From contig JALNQF010000101.1 of NCBI GenBank assembly GCA_028456385.1, positions 1 to 64,000 on the forward strand: DNA of 64,000 bases. Direction: 5' to 3'. Every line of letters starts with the position of its first letter. Within the stretch, counting starts at the first letter, position 1. Made by a program: the position numbers and the translations under genes. The notes under the pieces are model-generated. The model worked only from the letters and a program-made list of their open reading frames with translations, was not told the DNA's origin and did not search any database. Of this stretch, positions 47,415 through 58,553 are shown piece by piece. This DNA comes from Ophiosphaerella korrae (Eukaryota > Ascomycota > Dothideomycetes > Pleosporales > Phaeosphaeriaceae).

Positions 47415-50400
47415 ATGCCTTCAACCAGCGCCCTCTACCGTCTTAGTTCGCCCCAACTCTGCAAACGCAGCCACTTTTCACCAATTTCCTTGCGCCAGAT
47501 TCGTTTCTTCAGCCCTCACCCCAGCTTGTGCGTTGCACATCAACGCATGCCTAGCAAGGCCTCTTTACCTCAACTGCAAGACCGGGGTCCAAAAAGGCGA
47601 AAACTTGAGACGCATCCAAATCTGCCCAAAGAAGAACCATTCGCCATGATGGCCTCACAGCCACACTCGAATGTTCAACTTGACCTCACCGAGGTCGAGT
47701 CTAAGCTACGGCAACTTCTACTAGATGTAGCCACTTACATTGACAATACGCCAACCAAGGAGGACGTGACCGGTGTTCAAGTGCCAAAGGAACTCGTAGG
47801 ACAAAAGACCGTCTTACGCTGGACGGGAGGCTGGGTCCGAGACAAGCTCCTCAAAGTTGAGAGCCATGATATCGACCTTGCTGTCAACAAGATGACCGGC
47901 GAGCATTTTGGTCTCAAAATGCAAGAGTATCTAGAGATCCCTGGAAACGCCGAAAAACACGGCCTAGTTGAAAAAAGCAATGCGTCAAGTGCACATGACA
48001 AGAGCAAGAAAATTGCCCCTGGTTTGCACAAGATTGAAGCCAACCCCGAGAAATCCAAAAACCTTGAGACCGCCACTACGAGAATCATGGGCATCGATTT
48101 GGACCTTGTCAACTTAAGAAAGGAAACCTACAACGAAGTATCACGTAATCCACAGATGGAGTTTGGCACCGCAGAGGAAGATGCAATGCGTCGTGACGCC
48201 ACGGTCAATGCCATGTTCTACAATCTCCATACCTGCCTCGTTGAGGATCTCACTCGGCGGGGTTTCGATGACATGGCAGCAAAGGTCATACGTACGCCTC
48301 TAGAACCAGCACAGACCTTCAAGGATGACCCTCTTCGTATTCTTCGGCTCATCCGTTTTGCCAGCCGCCTTGACTATGTGATTGACCCTGGGACTGCCAA
48401 AGCCATGGGCGATCCGGAGATTCAAGACGTATTGAAGATCAAAATTAGCAGAGAGCGGGTCGGTATTGAGCTAGAGAAAATGCTCAAGGGACCCCGACCG
48501 CACATGGCTCTAGAATTCATTGACCGCTTTGGCCTATACAAGACTGTCTTCACAGATCCGACCCGCACATTTCTCTTTGATCCTGAAACCGATCTATTCC
48601 AGCCTGCCTCTAATTTGGTTCAGTCAATTGTCGAAGGTAGTGACGATGTCCCGGTGGCGGTCCGTCGTATTCTCCTTCGCGATGCAGACGAACAATATCT
48701 TGCGTGGATATGTGCAACAATGATGCCATGGGCTGAAGCCCCCACTGTGCCTCACTCCAAGCCTCTGCAAAGGCCTTACTTTGCTGCGTATCTAGTCGCT
48801 CGCTCGGGTTTCAAGGCTCCAAACAAAGTTTGTGATGTGATCGCAGCTTCGCTGAGCAACAGCGAAGAAATTCGCTATTGTGTAGCGCAATGCGCCAAAG
48901 GTCTTAGTCGGCCAGACACCATTAACTCGACCAATAACCCTACTGGTCGAGATACCTTGGGTATGGCTTTGCGTCGCTGGGGTTCAACATGGAGGACGCA
49001 AGTCTTGTTTAACTTGGTGTATGAGGTTGTGCTTGGCCAAACCTCAAAAGAAGGTTAGTTTACGGCTGTCAAGCGAAGATGCAATTTAACTAACAATTTG
49101 TAGATATTCTACGCTCATACGCCGCTTTTGTTACCCACCTGGAGAAGCTCAATATACTTGATGCCGATACTTTCAAGTCGCTGTTGAAAGGAACAGACCT
49201 TGCTAAAGCCCTTGGTACTAAACCTGGCCCGTGGATGAAAGACGCCCTTGACGTCGTCATGGCATGGCAACTACGCAACCCTGATTCAAAAGATGCAAGT
49301 CTCGCAATCGAGGCAGTAAAAGCTTCACGAGATCAGGTTGACAGTGAGCTTCCCTTCCGCCTCGCTTCGCATTTCCTTCAGCTTACCATTCCACCCTTCT
49401 TCCCGCAGAATAAGTTGGTCGCCAATGCCCTTGAAGCATCACGTCAAGCGGCTCCATGGAAAGGACCAGGAGACCAATACATCTTTGACCTACTTGGATG
49501 GACCATTAGTGCGTTGAGTCCGAAACAAATAGAGGCAAACTGGCATCTACTGGTTCCCCCGATATTAACGATGGTCGATGATAGGGATGTTATGTGGAAA
49601 GCGAAAGGCTGCTACTTCCTCGGCCAATTGTTTGAGCGTATACGCCAATCATCTGCCAGAGATATATCATCTAGCAAGACAGCAAGTGGACAGGATCCTT
49701 GGGAGTTCCTTGAGCGAACAGGATACCACAATGTATTTTCCGAAGCGCTATTCCCACTATGCTCATACATACCTACTTTGACTCCCGAGTCTGAAGCTGT
49801 CAGGCTCTTCGGCGAGGCCTTACCCGCTCTGACTAGCTTAGGCCTATTACACCCGATTGAGGGTAGTGTAGGTGATACAAGAGAAGGGTTCCTGGATAAG
49901 ATCATGCGCGAAGCGGTTCTGTCCAAGCTCGCTCACTTCCCCACGCCGTCAACATACCCTGAGCTTGCTACTGTGATGATGTCGCACGTCCAAACCTTAG
50001 TGAGGCACATGGGCATAAATTCGGTCAAACATCTTCCCAGGCTGATGGCAGTATTATCGGCGATCCTTCAAGAGCCGTTTACAGTCAGTCACAAGGGATT
50101 GACTTTGTGTACGTTGAAAGCACTGCAAACAGTGACGCTAAATGCTTGGCCCAGAATAGCGGGACATCGAGGGACGATGATGATGGGGTTGGCACTGTGC
50201 TGGGGGAGGTGCAGGGATGAGGGAGTGTGGAACGGCGAAGAGGTAGGAGAGGTGCAGAAGGCGGTGCAAAAAAGCGTGGGCATGCTTGATGCAGTGATGC
50301 AAGCTCAAGCCAAGGAGGGCGGAGAGACAGAAAAGTGGGAAGAGGAGAAGCAGGAGATGATGAGGGCATCAGAGGTGCACGCAGCAATGTTTGAAGAGTG

Positions 50401-50419
50401 TGGGCCAGAGAGAGATTGA
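47415..50419 (+). CDS. CCA1: CCA-adding tRNA nucleotidyltransferase fused to a TTI2-like domain
   Basis: Two exons, 47415-49053 and 49104-50419, with a 50-bp intron; 984 aa in one frame. Residues about 90-600 form a complete CCA-adding enzyme, which builds the 3' CCA of tRNAs: TGGWVRDKLL near 135, metal-binding HDIDLAV near 152, GIDLDLVNLR, RRDATVNAMFY near 258, DDPLRILRLIRFASRL near 305, ending with KPGPWMKDALDVVMAWQL. Residues from about 660 to the end resemble TTI2 of the Tel2-Tti1-Tti2 complex, which stabilises PIKK kinases: HLLVPPILTMVDDRDVMWKAKGC and LFPLCSYIPTLTPESEAVRLFGEALPAL. No stop or splice site separates the halves, and the TTI2 part lacks the family's N-terminal region. The first 45 residues look like a mitochondrial presequence; a second Met (MPSKASLP) could give the nuclear/cytosolic form, as in yeast CCA1. 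Confidence 0.88.
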
Positions 50420-51332
50420 AGAAGATCGCTGCAATATGGGGAAGAGAGAAAACAAGTAACAAATGACATGGCAAAGTTTGCAGGACATTAGATAAGGTGA
50501 AACTAGCATCGAGGTGGCGGGCCGTGGACCCCTGTTGTGTGGCTGGGATGTGATTGGGTCTGCGATTGGTGGTGGACGCGCGTCGCGTGTCGATGAGCAG
50601 AAAACCGACTTGACGGGGATCAGGTAGGATATGACGAGAAAGGGCGAAAAGGGATGATGAAGACGGGGCGAAATGGAACCATGGAGTGGTTGAGGCTAGG
50701 GGTAGGAAGATAGGGCAAGGGGAGGATGACAGGATGGTATATGGGTGGGTGGAGGAAGAAGGTGGATGAGGCTGACGTCTTCAAAGTCGCGGCGAATGGG
50801 GAAGGCGCAGGGGTGCCAGAGGCTAGTGCCAACAGGTGCTAGCGCGTCTCTGAGCAGGCTTGAACGCGCTCTTCTCTTTGGGTCAACAGCAAAGAACGGT
50901 TGTGGCAGCAAATGTAGGATACAGTATACATCATACAGCATACGGCATGTCGGATGCAGTGCCTATACAATGTGCAGAATGCGCCATGCACCATGCACCA
51001 TGCAGTGCTGCATCCACGCGACGCCGTCCGGGTGTGGGTCATCTAGATACTGTGGCGGCGTGTTCAACAATAGCCCGAGCTCAGCCTTCTTCAGGTGTGC
51101 CAACCTCGTTTGGTCTTAAGCGCGATGCGCCCCTTGCCCCAACTAAGCTCATGTCAGTGCAATTCCTTCTCGTCGCCATTGCCAGCGAGTGAGTGCCCGT
51201 GAGTGCCAGTGCCATTGTCGCTCCTTTACGAGACTCCTCCCACCTCGACACCACCCACTCCCCGACTCTTGCGGTGCGGCTCCTCTGCCCTGCCTGCCCT
51301 GCTTGCACCAGGAGACAACGGACGGCCAGATT
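50420..51332. other. Intergenic spacer
   Basis: This 913-bp spacer lies between the CCA1 fusion and the membrane-protein gene. GA-rich in its first half; short CATAC and CACCATG repeats near 50925-51003. ORFs are low complexity and show no family likeness. Confidence 0.5.
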
Positions 51333-52191
51333 ATGACCACCACCACCACCACCACCACCGCCGCCGCCGCCATCACCTGCCTCATCACCGCGTCTGCAAA
51401 CTCCAAGCCTCTCGGCACCCCCTCCTTCTCCTCGCTGCCTGGACGGCTGAGCGCTCGCATGCCTCTCGAGCTGTCCATCGTGCCTCGGGCGCATTGGCTC
51501 AGCAGGGTCCGCTCGTGTCTTCGTCTCTTCATCATCGTCCTCAGTGGCGCCGTCGTCTGCACCCTCGTCCACACCCTCGAGATCTATCGTGGCAACCGCT
51601 ACATCGACCTGCGCAATGGCGAGCTCCCTATGGTCTGGCCTGCCCACACCAATCTCGCCCCCACCATTATTCTGCTGGCCATCGCCGCCGCCAACTTCCT
51701 CGCCTCCGTTGCTATTCTTTCCCTCTCCTTGAAGCGCTCCTTCCGCCGCCCCATAAGATCACGCGACGCCTATCGCATCATCGCCGGCAGCTTCGGCGTC
51801 ATCCTGTGGATCACCGCCCTTGTTGTTTTCCACCTCCTCGACAAGGCCAGCAAAGCCAGCCTGGGCCGTTACTCGTGCACCCACAAGAACGTCCTCAGCA
51901 ACGGCCGCTACCAGTATCGCGCCGTCTGCGATGAGCAGGTCAGTCCCCACCCAACACATCCAACCTCCTCCAATTCCTCTCTAACATCACGTCTAGGGCG
52001 TTGCATTCTACACTGCCATTGCTGCTGCATCAGCAGAAGTAGCCACCCTCATTACCCTTGCCATGTCCGCCATCCGCTCCGTAAAGTACCAAGATCCAGC
52101 CCCGATAATTAAACTACGCGACAAAAAGCACTCGGTTAGCTCCGGCTCGCAAATCTACAAACCACGGAAACGCTCGCCGTCGACGCTGTGA
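51333..52191 (+). CDS. Uncharacterised four-helix membrane protein
   Basis: Two exons, 51333-51938 and 51997-52191, with a 58-bp intron (GTCAGT...CTAG); 266 aa. Four hydrophobic segments are visible: LFIIVLSGAVVCTLVHTL near residue 75, TIILLAIAAANFLASVAIL near 115, IIAGSFGVILWITALVVFHLL near 155 and, after the intron, AFYTAIAAASAEVATLITLAM near 215. A cysteine-containing loop (YSCTHKN...YRAVCDEQ) precedes the last helix, reminiscent of MARVEL-type four-helix proteins, though no firm family was recognised. The tail is basic (IYKPRKRSP). The start is uncertain: residues 2-14 are a Thr/Ala run encoded by an ACC/GCC repeat, and an ATG at 51459 (MPLELSIVP) is an alternative. Confidence 0.75.
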
Positions 52192-53307
52192 TCGCCGAGG
52201 CTTCCTCGTCGAACTCGATCCATGTACAAATTTCTATTTCTATTTACGTCGCTGCATGATACCCTGGCTCCATTTCTTCTGTTTAGCGGCACCCTCAAAA
52301 CTACCGGCGTTCCATCTCATCCTGGCGTTATCTTGCTGTTGTACTTTTGTCAACATCTGGCCTCGTGCCCTGTTCCTTTCATGACATGCATCGCGGCGAG
52401 GCAAGCAAGGCATATCATCCGCATCTTCTCAAGGCGTCACGGTTTTTCCTTGTCTATTGTTTTGCTTTTGATTTCCTTTGTCATTCATCTCTCTCTCAAA
52501 CGCGCATCTTGGATTATGCGTGATGAAAGAACTACTAGAAACCTGCGAGTTTTGCACCATTCCGGTGACTTTTGCGCGCTGTTGGTAAGGAAAGTAAAGG
52601 CAAATCACACAAGGCTGGTATAGGCGGCTATACCTACTACACGACTTGATCACATATTTTGGAACCACCATATATTTCATGTAATGCAAACGAGATAGTT
52701 TTAACTTCACCAATTGAAAACAGTCGATGTCCAATCTTTCCTTCAACCATGGTATTGAAACGTCACTTAGTTGTCATCAGACACGCGAAACATCACAGCA
52801 CACCGGTCACGAATATTTTTCAACGGATATTATTAACGTACAAGGGCATATGTCTGCCCTACCATTCCGCCCATCCCTTCATCATCGAATGTACATGTGT
52901 GGCCACGGCATTTGCAGAAAAAAACCAGCGCCTCGTACCAAGCCACAATCGAGAGTGATAAGAAAGCAGAAACACGTTGAAGCCGAGAAGAAAAAGAGAG
53001 AGTTTAGCACTTGCATCTCCCTAAAGGAAAAAAAAAGAAGTGGAAAAGAACAAACAGAAGAGAGAAGAGAAGCCGACAGTTGCGAGACCACTCGATAGCG
53101 TTGTGGTTGCAAGAGTCGCAAAATTTATGTTTGTGCGTGGGGGAATGGGGTGATGTTGATGTTGATGTTGGTACCAAGAGGTGTGGACCGGGCGACGGTT
53201 TAGACAAGTCTTGCTGTAGATATTTCTGAGTAAGAACAACATGTCGAGCGTTGATGACGAATAGTGGCACTCTTCACACCCTTTGTTAGAGAGATTGGCA
53301 AAGCTCT
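52192..53307. other. Convergent intergenic region
   Basis: This 1.1-kb spacer holds the 3' flanks of two convergent genes. An A-rich, GA-rich stretch runs from 52960 to 53085, and a short TTGATG repeat lies near 53152-53172. No gene was recognised. Confidence 0.5.
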
Positions 53308-56300
53308 TCAGTGGACGGGGGCTGCCGCGCGTCTGGCCCATGTGGTGCCCTGGTGAGCAGGTGTTGAGCTAGGCGTTGAACGATTGTTGTTGCTCCACGC
53401 ATTTGTCGTGGCAGGGCGAGATGCGGTACCGGGGCGTTCAGCGTTGCTTTGTTGAGACAGTTTGCGTGGCCGATCTTTGACGCTGTTGGAAGCACTGCCA
53501 GCCGAGACGTTGCTGGTCCGCTTTGGCTTGTTGTGTAAGTTGGTGCTGGTCTTGAGTCCACGTCGTCCCCGCGGCATAGATCTGATAATGGGACCTTGCG
53601 TGTTGTTGATGCGAATCACAACATCAATTTCTCGTGCGGTTCGCTCAAGATCAAAAGACTCGAGTCTGCGCTGCGTGAACGGATTTTCGATCCTCTTAAA
53701 GCGACCAAGTACAGAATCGTCAGTGGGCAAAGCAACAAAGGGCTCATTCGCTGCAAGATGCGATACCTTTGACAGCTTCACTGTTGGTAGTGAACCGAAT
53801 TCCCTGTCTTCGAAAAGCACCTCGGTGCCTTTGCGAGTGATCACTTCCTTCCCACCGTCGTTCGCAAAAGTCCGCCTAAGAGCAGCATTGGGCAGTGACA
53901 CAGTTGCCGAATTGGCCTTTCCACGCACATCGAGGGCGGCTTTGGAGGAGGCAGTCACAGGGAGGGACCCTGGCTTCAAAGGCGCCACTGGAGCTGCTAC
54001 AGCTGTGGTCTTGGGGGTCGCGGCTTGTGCGGCTTGTATGGTGGACGTGTCTGGTCTTTCAAGAAGCTTGTTGAATCTGGCCTGCCACTCAGGGTTCTTA
54101 GCGAGAGGGCGAGCACCCAAACCTGGGTTGCCACGGGATGGCATGCTTACAGCAGCCTCGGCCTGCACGACACCTCCAACAGCTGCGGGGGGGAGTCGCA
54201 CAACAGGCGATGGCTTGGGAAGTCGAACGAGCGGCTGGCTAGTGCTACCTGTAAACGCAGGATGGCTCTCTGTCTCTGGTGGAGGAGGTGGCGAGTCTGC
54301 TTTACCTGATGCTGTGGTTGCTGGTTGGGTGACGACCTCGGTGGAACGAGGGAAAAAGCGTGAGGCACGAGGCCCAGTGGTCTGCTGAAGCGGGGTGCCT
54401 TGAGCCAGTGCCTGTTGAGGCGAAGGCCCTTCGAGAGTGGACTTGACTGTCTCGTCCTTCTTCGTACCACTGTTAGGCAAGGGTTTGTTTCCAGCAACCT
54501 GGCTATGGAGGGTAGACTGCGACTGGCCGCGCGTATCTTTGTACGTCTCTCGAATTTCAGGTCGAAATGTTTCACCACCACTGCGATCGAACTCTTGTCG
54601 TGCCTTGGTAACCATGTTCTGATCATCTTGGGCAATGAGGGATGCATAGTTGCCCCAGCCCTTGCCCGAAGGTGTTGGGATAATACCTGATCTGACAGGC
54701 GCACCTGTCGATGTCGATATAGGCGAAGCTTGTTGGTGCATAGCTTGAGATGCGGAAACGAGATTTGTAGGCTGAGCGCTTGACGGATTCGGGGTGAGGT
54801 TCAGGTTGACAGAAGCTGTTGAAGAAGATTGCGACTGTGCAGGAAGTTGCTGTTGAGAGGCAGAACGATGCTGGTCACGATCGTAGGCGGAGCCAAAGGT
54901 TCCGTTGCCGAGAGCTCGCTCTTTGGTTGGCGGCCCCCAGACTTGCGAAGCCCAAGGTGGTCGTGTTGTAGATTGTGATTGCCAGCTAGCTGGAGGAGGT
55001 TGTGGTCTTGATCCTGGAGGCACGGTGCCGTCTGAAGGGTGGGCCGTGCTTTTTGGCTGTTCGCCTGATTGTCTTCCCTTTTCGAACTCACGCGTGAAGG
55101 AGTCAAACGGCGTTGTGGGCTGGTGAGCAAGTGAATGCGGCGGCCGCGCTAGACTTGCACTCTGCGCTTTGGCGGGCGAAATGCTTGACATGGGCTCTGC
55201 TGATGCCGCAGACTTGTTGCCCTCTACTGGCGACGCCTTTTTGACGGGCTGAGCGTGGTGAACCTTCATCATGCCATATTGGGCAACTTCGCCATCAGAC
55301 GTCGGCACCGGTGGCTTGGGCGGCGACTGGATGGTGGCAGGGACAGCCCTTTCCTTTTTGGGCGATCGCTCTGCCAGCTGCTCTTTCACTTTGGGCGGGC
55401 CCATGGCTGCCAGCCTCTTGGCTAGTCGCTCTTTTCGCTCCGCTTCTTCCTTCTTCTCGGCCTCTTGCTCTTGTTGCTTCTTGAGACGAGCCCGTTCCAG
55501 CTTCTCGGCCATGACGCGCTTCTGTGCCTCGACAACATCCTCTGCCGGTGGGCCTGGAGCTGGCGTGGGCATATCTTGCACGCTGGGTGACGCTGCAGAC
55601 CCGTAAGGCGAGACTGGGTGTGCGTGTGCCATATTGGGTGACATTGCTTGCCCAATTGATGGCTGCCGTGATGATACCGAATCTTGAGGGTCGATCCCAT
55701 TAACCGAGTGGGATCCTCGTCGTTCGATACCCATGGATCCGTTGGGCATGTCTGGTGGCCGTCTATCAAATGACATGCGTCGAGCGTTTCCTCCACTGAC
55801 ATTGGAAGAGTTGCGCCTTCTTCCCCAAGTAGGCATTTCTCCACCTGACCTTGATGTTTGGAAGGCTGCCGATGGCTCTGCTGGTCCGTCTTGAGAGGGT
55901 CTTTGCAAGACAGACGGTTGTTGCCGGAAGCCAGTATCTCTCACAGACCCTCTGCGCACCTCATTGACGGGTTCGTAGCGACCACTCTGTGAGTTGTACA
56001 ACTCGGGCCGCCCGCTCCTATCATCGCGCCAAGAACGATTGAAATCGTCTGGTGCTATTTCCTTGGCGGGGAGAGGGGGCATAGGGTCGTAACCATACGG
56101 CTCTCGCTGTGAAAATCGTGGCTGCGGCTGCTGTGCTGGGGGGTTGATCTGTATTGGCGAAACCTTCTCGACAGGCGGTAGTGTTGCCCATGGGGATTTC
56201 TTTTCCGAGGCAAGTGGCTTGGCTACTAGAGTTGGCTTTTCTGGCTGGCCTTTGAGTATAAGGCTGGATCTTCCAGTCGCTGGCTGTGCGTGCGCTCCTG

Positions 56301-57336
56301 GCTTGAGGATGGTTTTGGTGCCACCAGTGACGCTAGGTTTTTGGACAGCCGCAGATTCGGCAGGCGCAGGCTTTGTAACTACTTCGGTAGTCGGCTCTGG
56401 TGCTTTCACGACTGGCTTTGGCTCATCGACTGGGGGCGGTTCATTCTCTGCGACTGCGCCTGAGGACTTGGTTCCATCCATCCATTCCACATTGTCCGGA
56501 ACCCAGTCGTCTTCATCGTCGTCAATGTCAGCCCACTTGGTGTCCCTTCCGACTTCGTCTGCCTGTAGGCGCGTCGCTAAATGAATGCCATATTGCTGCT
56601 TGAGCTCTTCGTCGGTGAACTGTTTCGGCGGCGGAGGTGGTACGGGCTGGTTCTTGTTCCATACTTTGCTTGCATCCGGGCCAGAGACTGCACCGTTGAT
56701 TTTCCCAAGCACGCGCGGGGTGTTGCCAGCACCCGATTTAGCTACGAGACGGGGTTTTGCAGTGAGGGCGGCTGCGGCGGCGTTGGGTGCTACCGTGGCT
56801 GCTTTCTCACCTGGGCGTGCGGTAGGAATTGAAACGGCGGATTTGGCAAGGAAGTTCTTGGTGACAGAGACGGACTTGAAGGTGGAGGGTTTTTTCATAG
56901 AATTGGTACGCACATGGCTGGCGTCTTGCTTTGACTGGTCGACGCTGCCGGGGCGGCTGATGTCGGTGTCTGAGCCGCCGCTCGCATCGGCTATGGCCTG
57001 CTCTGCCGAGTCGCCGTTGAGGAGCGTCTTTTCTTTGAGCTGGAGGAGTGCACTTTGATCCGCACTGGTCGAGGTGGTGGTCGCAGGGCCCGAGGGCTGT
57101 CCGCCATGCGCGGCGGCGGAGACGGTAGTTGACGCAGAATCGTCGATGGGGGCGGGACGTCCCATCGACTGTGCTTCCTTTACCACATCTTTGGTGACCT
57201 GCTCTGCCATAACAGTTTCCGGAACTGTCGAGGCCAAGGAATCCTTGTCAGACTGATGCTCTGCATGGAATAGCGAAACGGGGATGGTGGGCGAGGACAG
57301 ATGCGTGTCCAGCCCGGCTGAGCGCCCATGACCCAT
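53308..57336 (-). CDS. Large uncharacterised disordered protein with charged coiled coil
   Basis: Single exon of 1342 codons, mostly low complexity rich in Pro, Ser, Ala and Gln. Ordered-looking islands are few. The block FTDEELKQQYGIHLATRL followed by KWADIDDDEDDWVPDNVEW near residues 240-285 looks conserved (acidic, Trp-rich). A strongly charged helix, [19 protein letters not shown] and onward to about residue 650, looks like a coiled coil. Near residue 1170-1240 lies a final globular-looking block (GKEVITRKGTEVLFED, ENPFTQRRLESFDLERTAREIDVVIRIN), followed by an RG-rich basic tail ending WARRAAAPVH. The Arg-rich RSMPRGRRG stretch hints at RNA contact. I do not recognise a named family; a role in mRNA or translation would be speculation. 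A second in-frame ATG at 57210 (MAEQVTKD) is an equally good start. Confidence 0.82.
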   Translation of the reverse strand: MGHGRSAGLDTHLSSPTIPVSLFHAEHQSDKDSLASTVPETVMAEQVTKDVVKEAQSMGRPAPIDDSASTTVSAAAHGGQPSGPATTTSTSADQSALLQLKEKTLLNGDSAEQAIADASGGSDTDISRPGSVDQSKQDASHVRTNSMKKPSTFKSVSVTKNFLAKSAVSIPTARPGEKAATVAPNAAAAALTAKPRLVAKSGAGNTPRVLGKINGAVSGPDASKVWNKNQPVPPPPPKQFTDEELKQQYGIHLATRLQADEVGRDTKWADIDDDEDDWVPDNVEWMDGTKSSGAVAENEPPPVDEPKPVVKAPEPTTEVVTKPAPAESAAVQKPSVTGGTKTILKPGAHAQPATGRSSLILKGQPEKPTLVAKPLASEKKSPWATLPPVEKVSPIQINPPAQQPQPRFSQREPYGYDPMPPLPAKEIAPDDFNRSWRDDRSGRPELYNSQSGRYEPVNEVRRGSVRDTGFRQQPSVLQRPSQDGPAEPSAAFQTSRSGGEMPTWGRRRNSSNVSGGNARRMSFDRRPPDMPNGSMGIERRGSHSVNGIDPQDSVSSRQPSIGQAMSPNMAHAHPVSPYGSAASPSVQDMPTPAPGPPAEDVVEAQKRVMAEKLERARLKKQQEQEAEKKEEAERKERLAKRLAAMGPPKVKEQLAERSPKKERAVPATIQSPPKPPVPTSDGEVAQYGMMKVHHAQPVKKASPVEGNKSAASAEPMSSISPAKAQSASLARPPHSLAHQPTTPFDSFTREFEKGRQSGEQPKSTAHPSDGTVPPGSRPQPPPASWQSQSTTRPPWASQVWGPPTKERALGNGTFGSAYDRDQHRSASQQQLPAQSQSSSTASVNLNLTPNPSSAQPTNLVSASQAMHQQASPISTSTGAPVRSGIIPTPSGKGWGNYASLIAQDDQNMVTKARQEFDRSGGETFRPEIRETYKDTRGQSQSTLHSQVAGNKPLPNSGTKKDETVKSTLEGPSPQQALAQGTPLQQTTGPRASRFFPRSTEVVTQPATTASGKADSPPPPPETESHPAFTGSTSQPLVRLPKPSPVVRLPPAAVGGVVQAEAAVSMPSRGNPGLGARPLAKNPEWQARFNKLLERPDTSTIQAAQAATPKTTAVAAPVAPLKPGSLPVTASSKAALDVRGKANSATVSLPNAALRRTFANDGGKEVITRKGTEVLFEDREFGSLPTVKLSKVSHLAANEPFVALPTDDSVLGRFKRIENPFTQRRLESFDLERTAREIDVVIRINNTQGPIIRSMPRGRRGLKTSTNLHNKPKRTSNVSAGSASNSVKDRPRKLSQQSNAERPGTASRPATTNAWSNNNRSTPSSTPAHQGTTWARRAAAPVH

Positions 57337-57975
57337 GCGCGCGAGGGGAGCAAAGAAAAGCGGAGGATAATCACCTAGTGTCAGATGCTACAAGTCGCCA
57401 CGGAGACGGTGTGGGCGCTTCCGCAGAGTCGTTGTCTGCAGTGTTTGGGGGCACGCGGCGAATGCGGAGGTCTTCGGCTTTGGGTGGTCGCTTATTGAGG
57501 TCGCAATGGGGGCGGGCGCGCGTCTTGTGGTTAGGCGCGCTTGTTTACACCGGGCGGCGGGGGAGCTTCGTCCGGGAGGGTGATGCGGGTGAAAGTAGCC
57601 CTATGAGTTGAGGGGCACGGGGGGGTTGGATGGGATATAGGAGGAGAAAGTGGACAGTACAGCTAGACTATGGCAAGGTGAGGCGACGCTCTTGGCGCTA
57701 GGGCCTCTTTTGTAGCAGGGGCAGTGCTGCGGAAGCCTACACGTCACACGCCCACAGAGACACACTGCCTTTCCCAGCCAGCGTCCAAGAGTGTCTTGCG
57801 TGAAGGATGACCGGCAGCTGTTGGAGAGGGAAGCGGTGCAAGAACAGCGGCAGAGTGCAAGCAAGGGGCCCGGGCTAGGTGCATGGGTGGTTTGATCACT
57901 ACAAACTACAGTCTACATTTACACGTCCAGTCCAGTCTGATTGCTCGCCATGTCTTTTGCAGAGACACGCAGCGC
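57337..57975. other. Intergenic spacer
   Basis: This 639-bp stretch lies between the start of the large disordered-protein gene and the stop of ATP17, both on the minus strand. No other gene was recognised. Confidence 0.5.
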
Positions 57976-58553
57976 CTAGTGGGCGTTGTTCTTGTGGTGG
58001 CCTGATGCATGTTAGTCGCTGTCTGCACCGCTCGTCTCTTGGCATCAACATACGCAGATGGAAGTAGTAGTTCTGCGCATAGCCGAGTGCAATCAAGAAT
58101 CCAATGACGTGAACAAGCGCTGTTGCTGGTTAGCACCCACAAGCCATTGCAGAGGCCGGAGAGAACACGCACGCCGTCCTGATGGGTTCTTGCCCATGTG
58201 CTTCTTCTGATAGCGGCCAAGCAGACCCGTGGCCTGCGGCTCGGGAGCTGGGCCACGGGGCAGCTTCTCGTAGAAGCTCACGACCTTTTGCATGCGAACG
58301 GCATTGGGTGATGCTCCAATGACCTGGGGCACATTAGCGACATTTCCATGACAGGCGTTGCGTGCCAAAGCGTCTGGCCGTGGTGAAGCGCTGCGCATGC
58401 GCAGCTTGCTGTGGGGGGACCATTATACGGGCCCTTACATTGGGAGAAGCAATCTGTCGCATCTTGTCAGCTGGTGCCACATGCGCAGTATGGGCAGAGA
58501 CGAACCTTGGGGGGGATAAGGGTCGAGAGGGCGCGCTTTTGGATGAAGCTCAT
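57976..58553 (-). CDS. ATP17: Mitochondrial ATP synthase subunit f
   Basis: Five exons, 58553-58506, 58453-58439 (15 nt), 58323-58173, 58119-58054 and 58001-57976, with introns of 52, 115, 53 and 52 bp; 101 aa, the standard length. Subunit f sits in the membrane Fo part of the ATP synthase and supports dimerisation. The rebuilt protein matches the fungal family throughout: MSFIQKRALSTLIPPK, IASPN, IGASPNAVRMQKVVSFYEKLPRGPAPE, TGLLGRYQKKHMGKNPS, PLVHVIGFLIALGYAQNYYFHL as the single membrane helix, and the HHKNNAH end. Each splice junction restores family sequence. The tiny exon 2 and long intron 2 make this gene easy to misannotate. It is divergent from the complex I gene NDUFS4. Confidence 0.95.

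Noticed and set aside
53462..54388. Plus-strand ORF of 308 codons
   Set aside because: Antisense to the 1342-codon gene and without family likeness.
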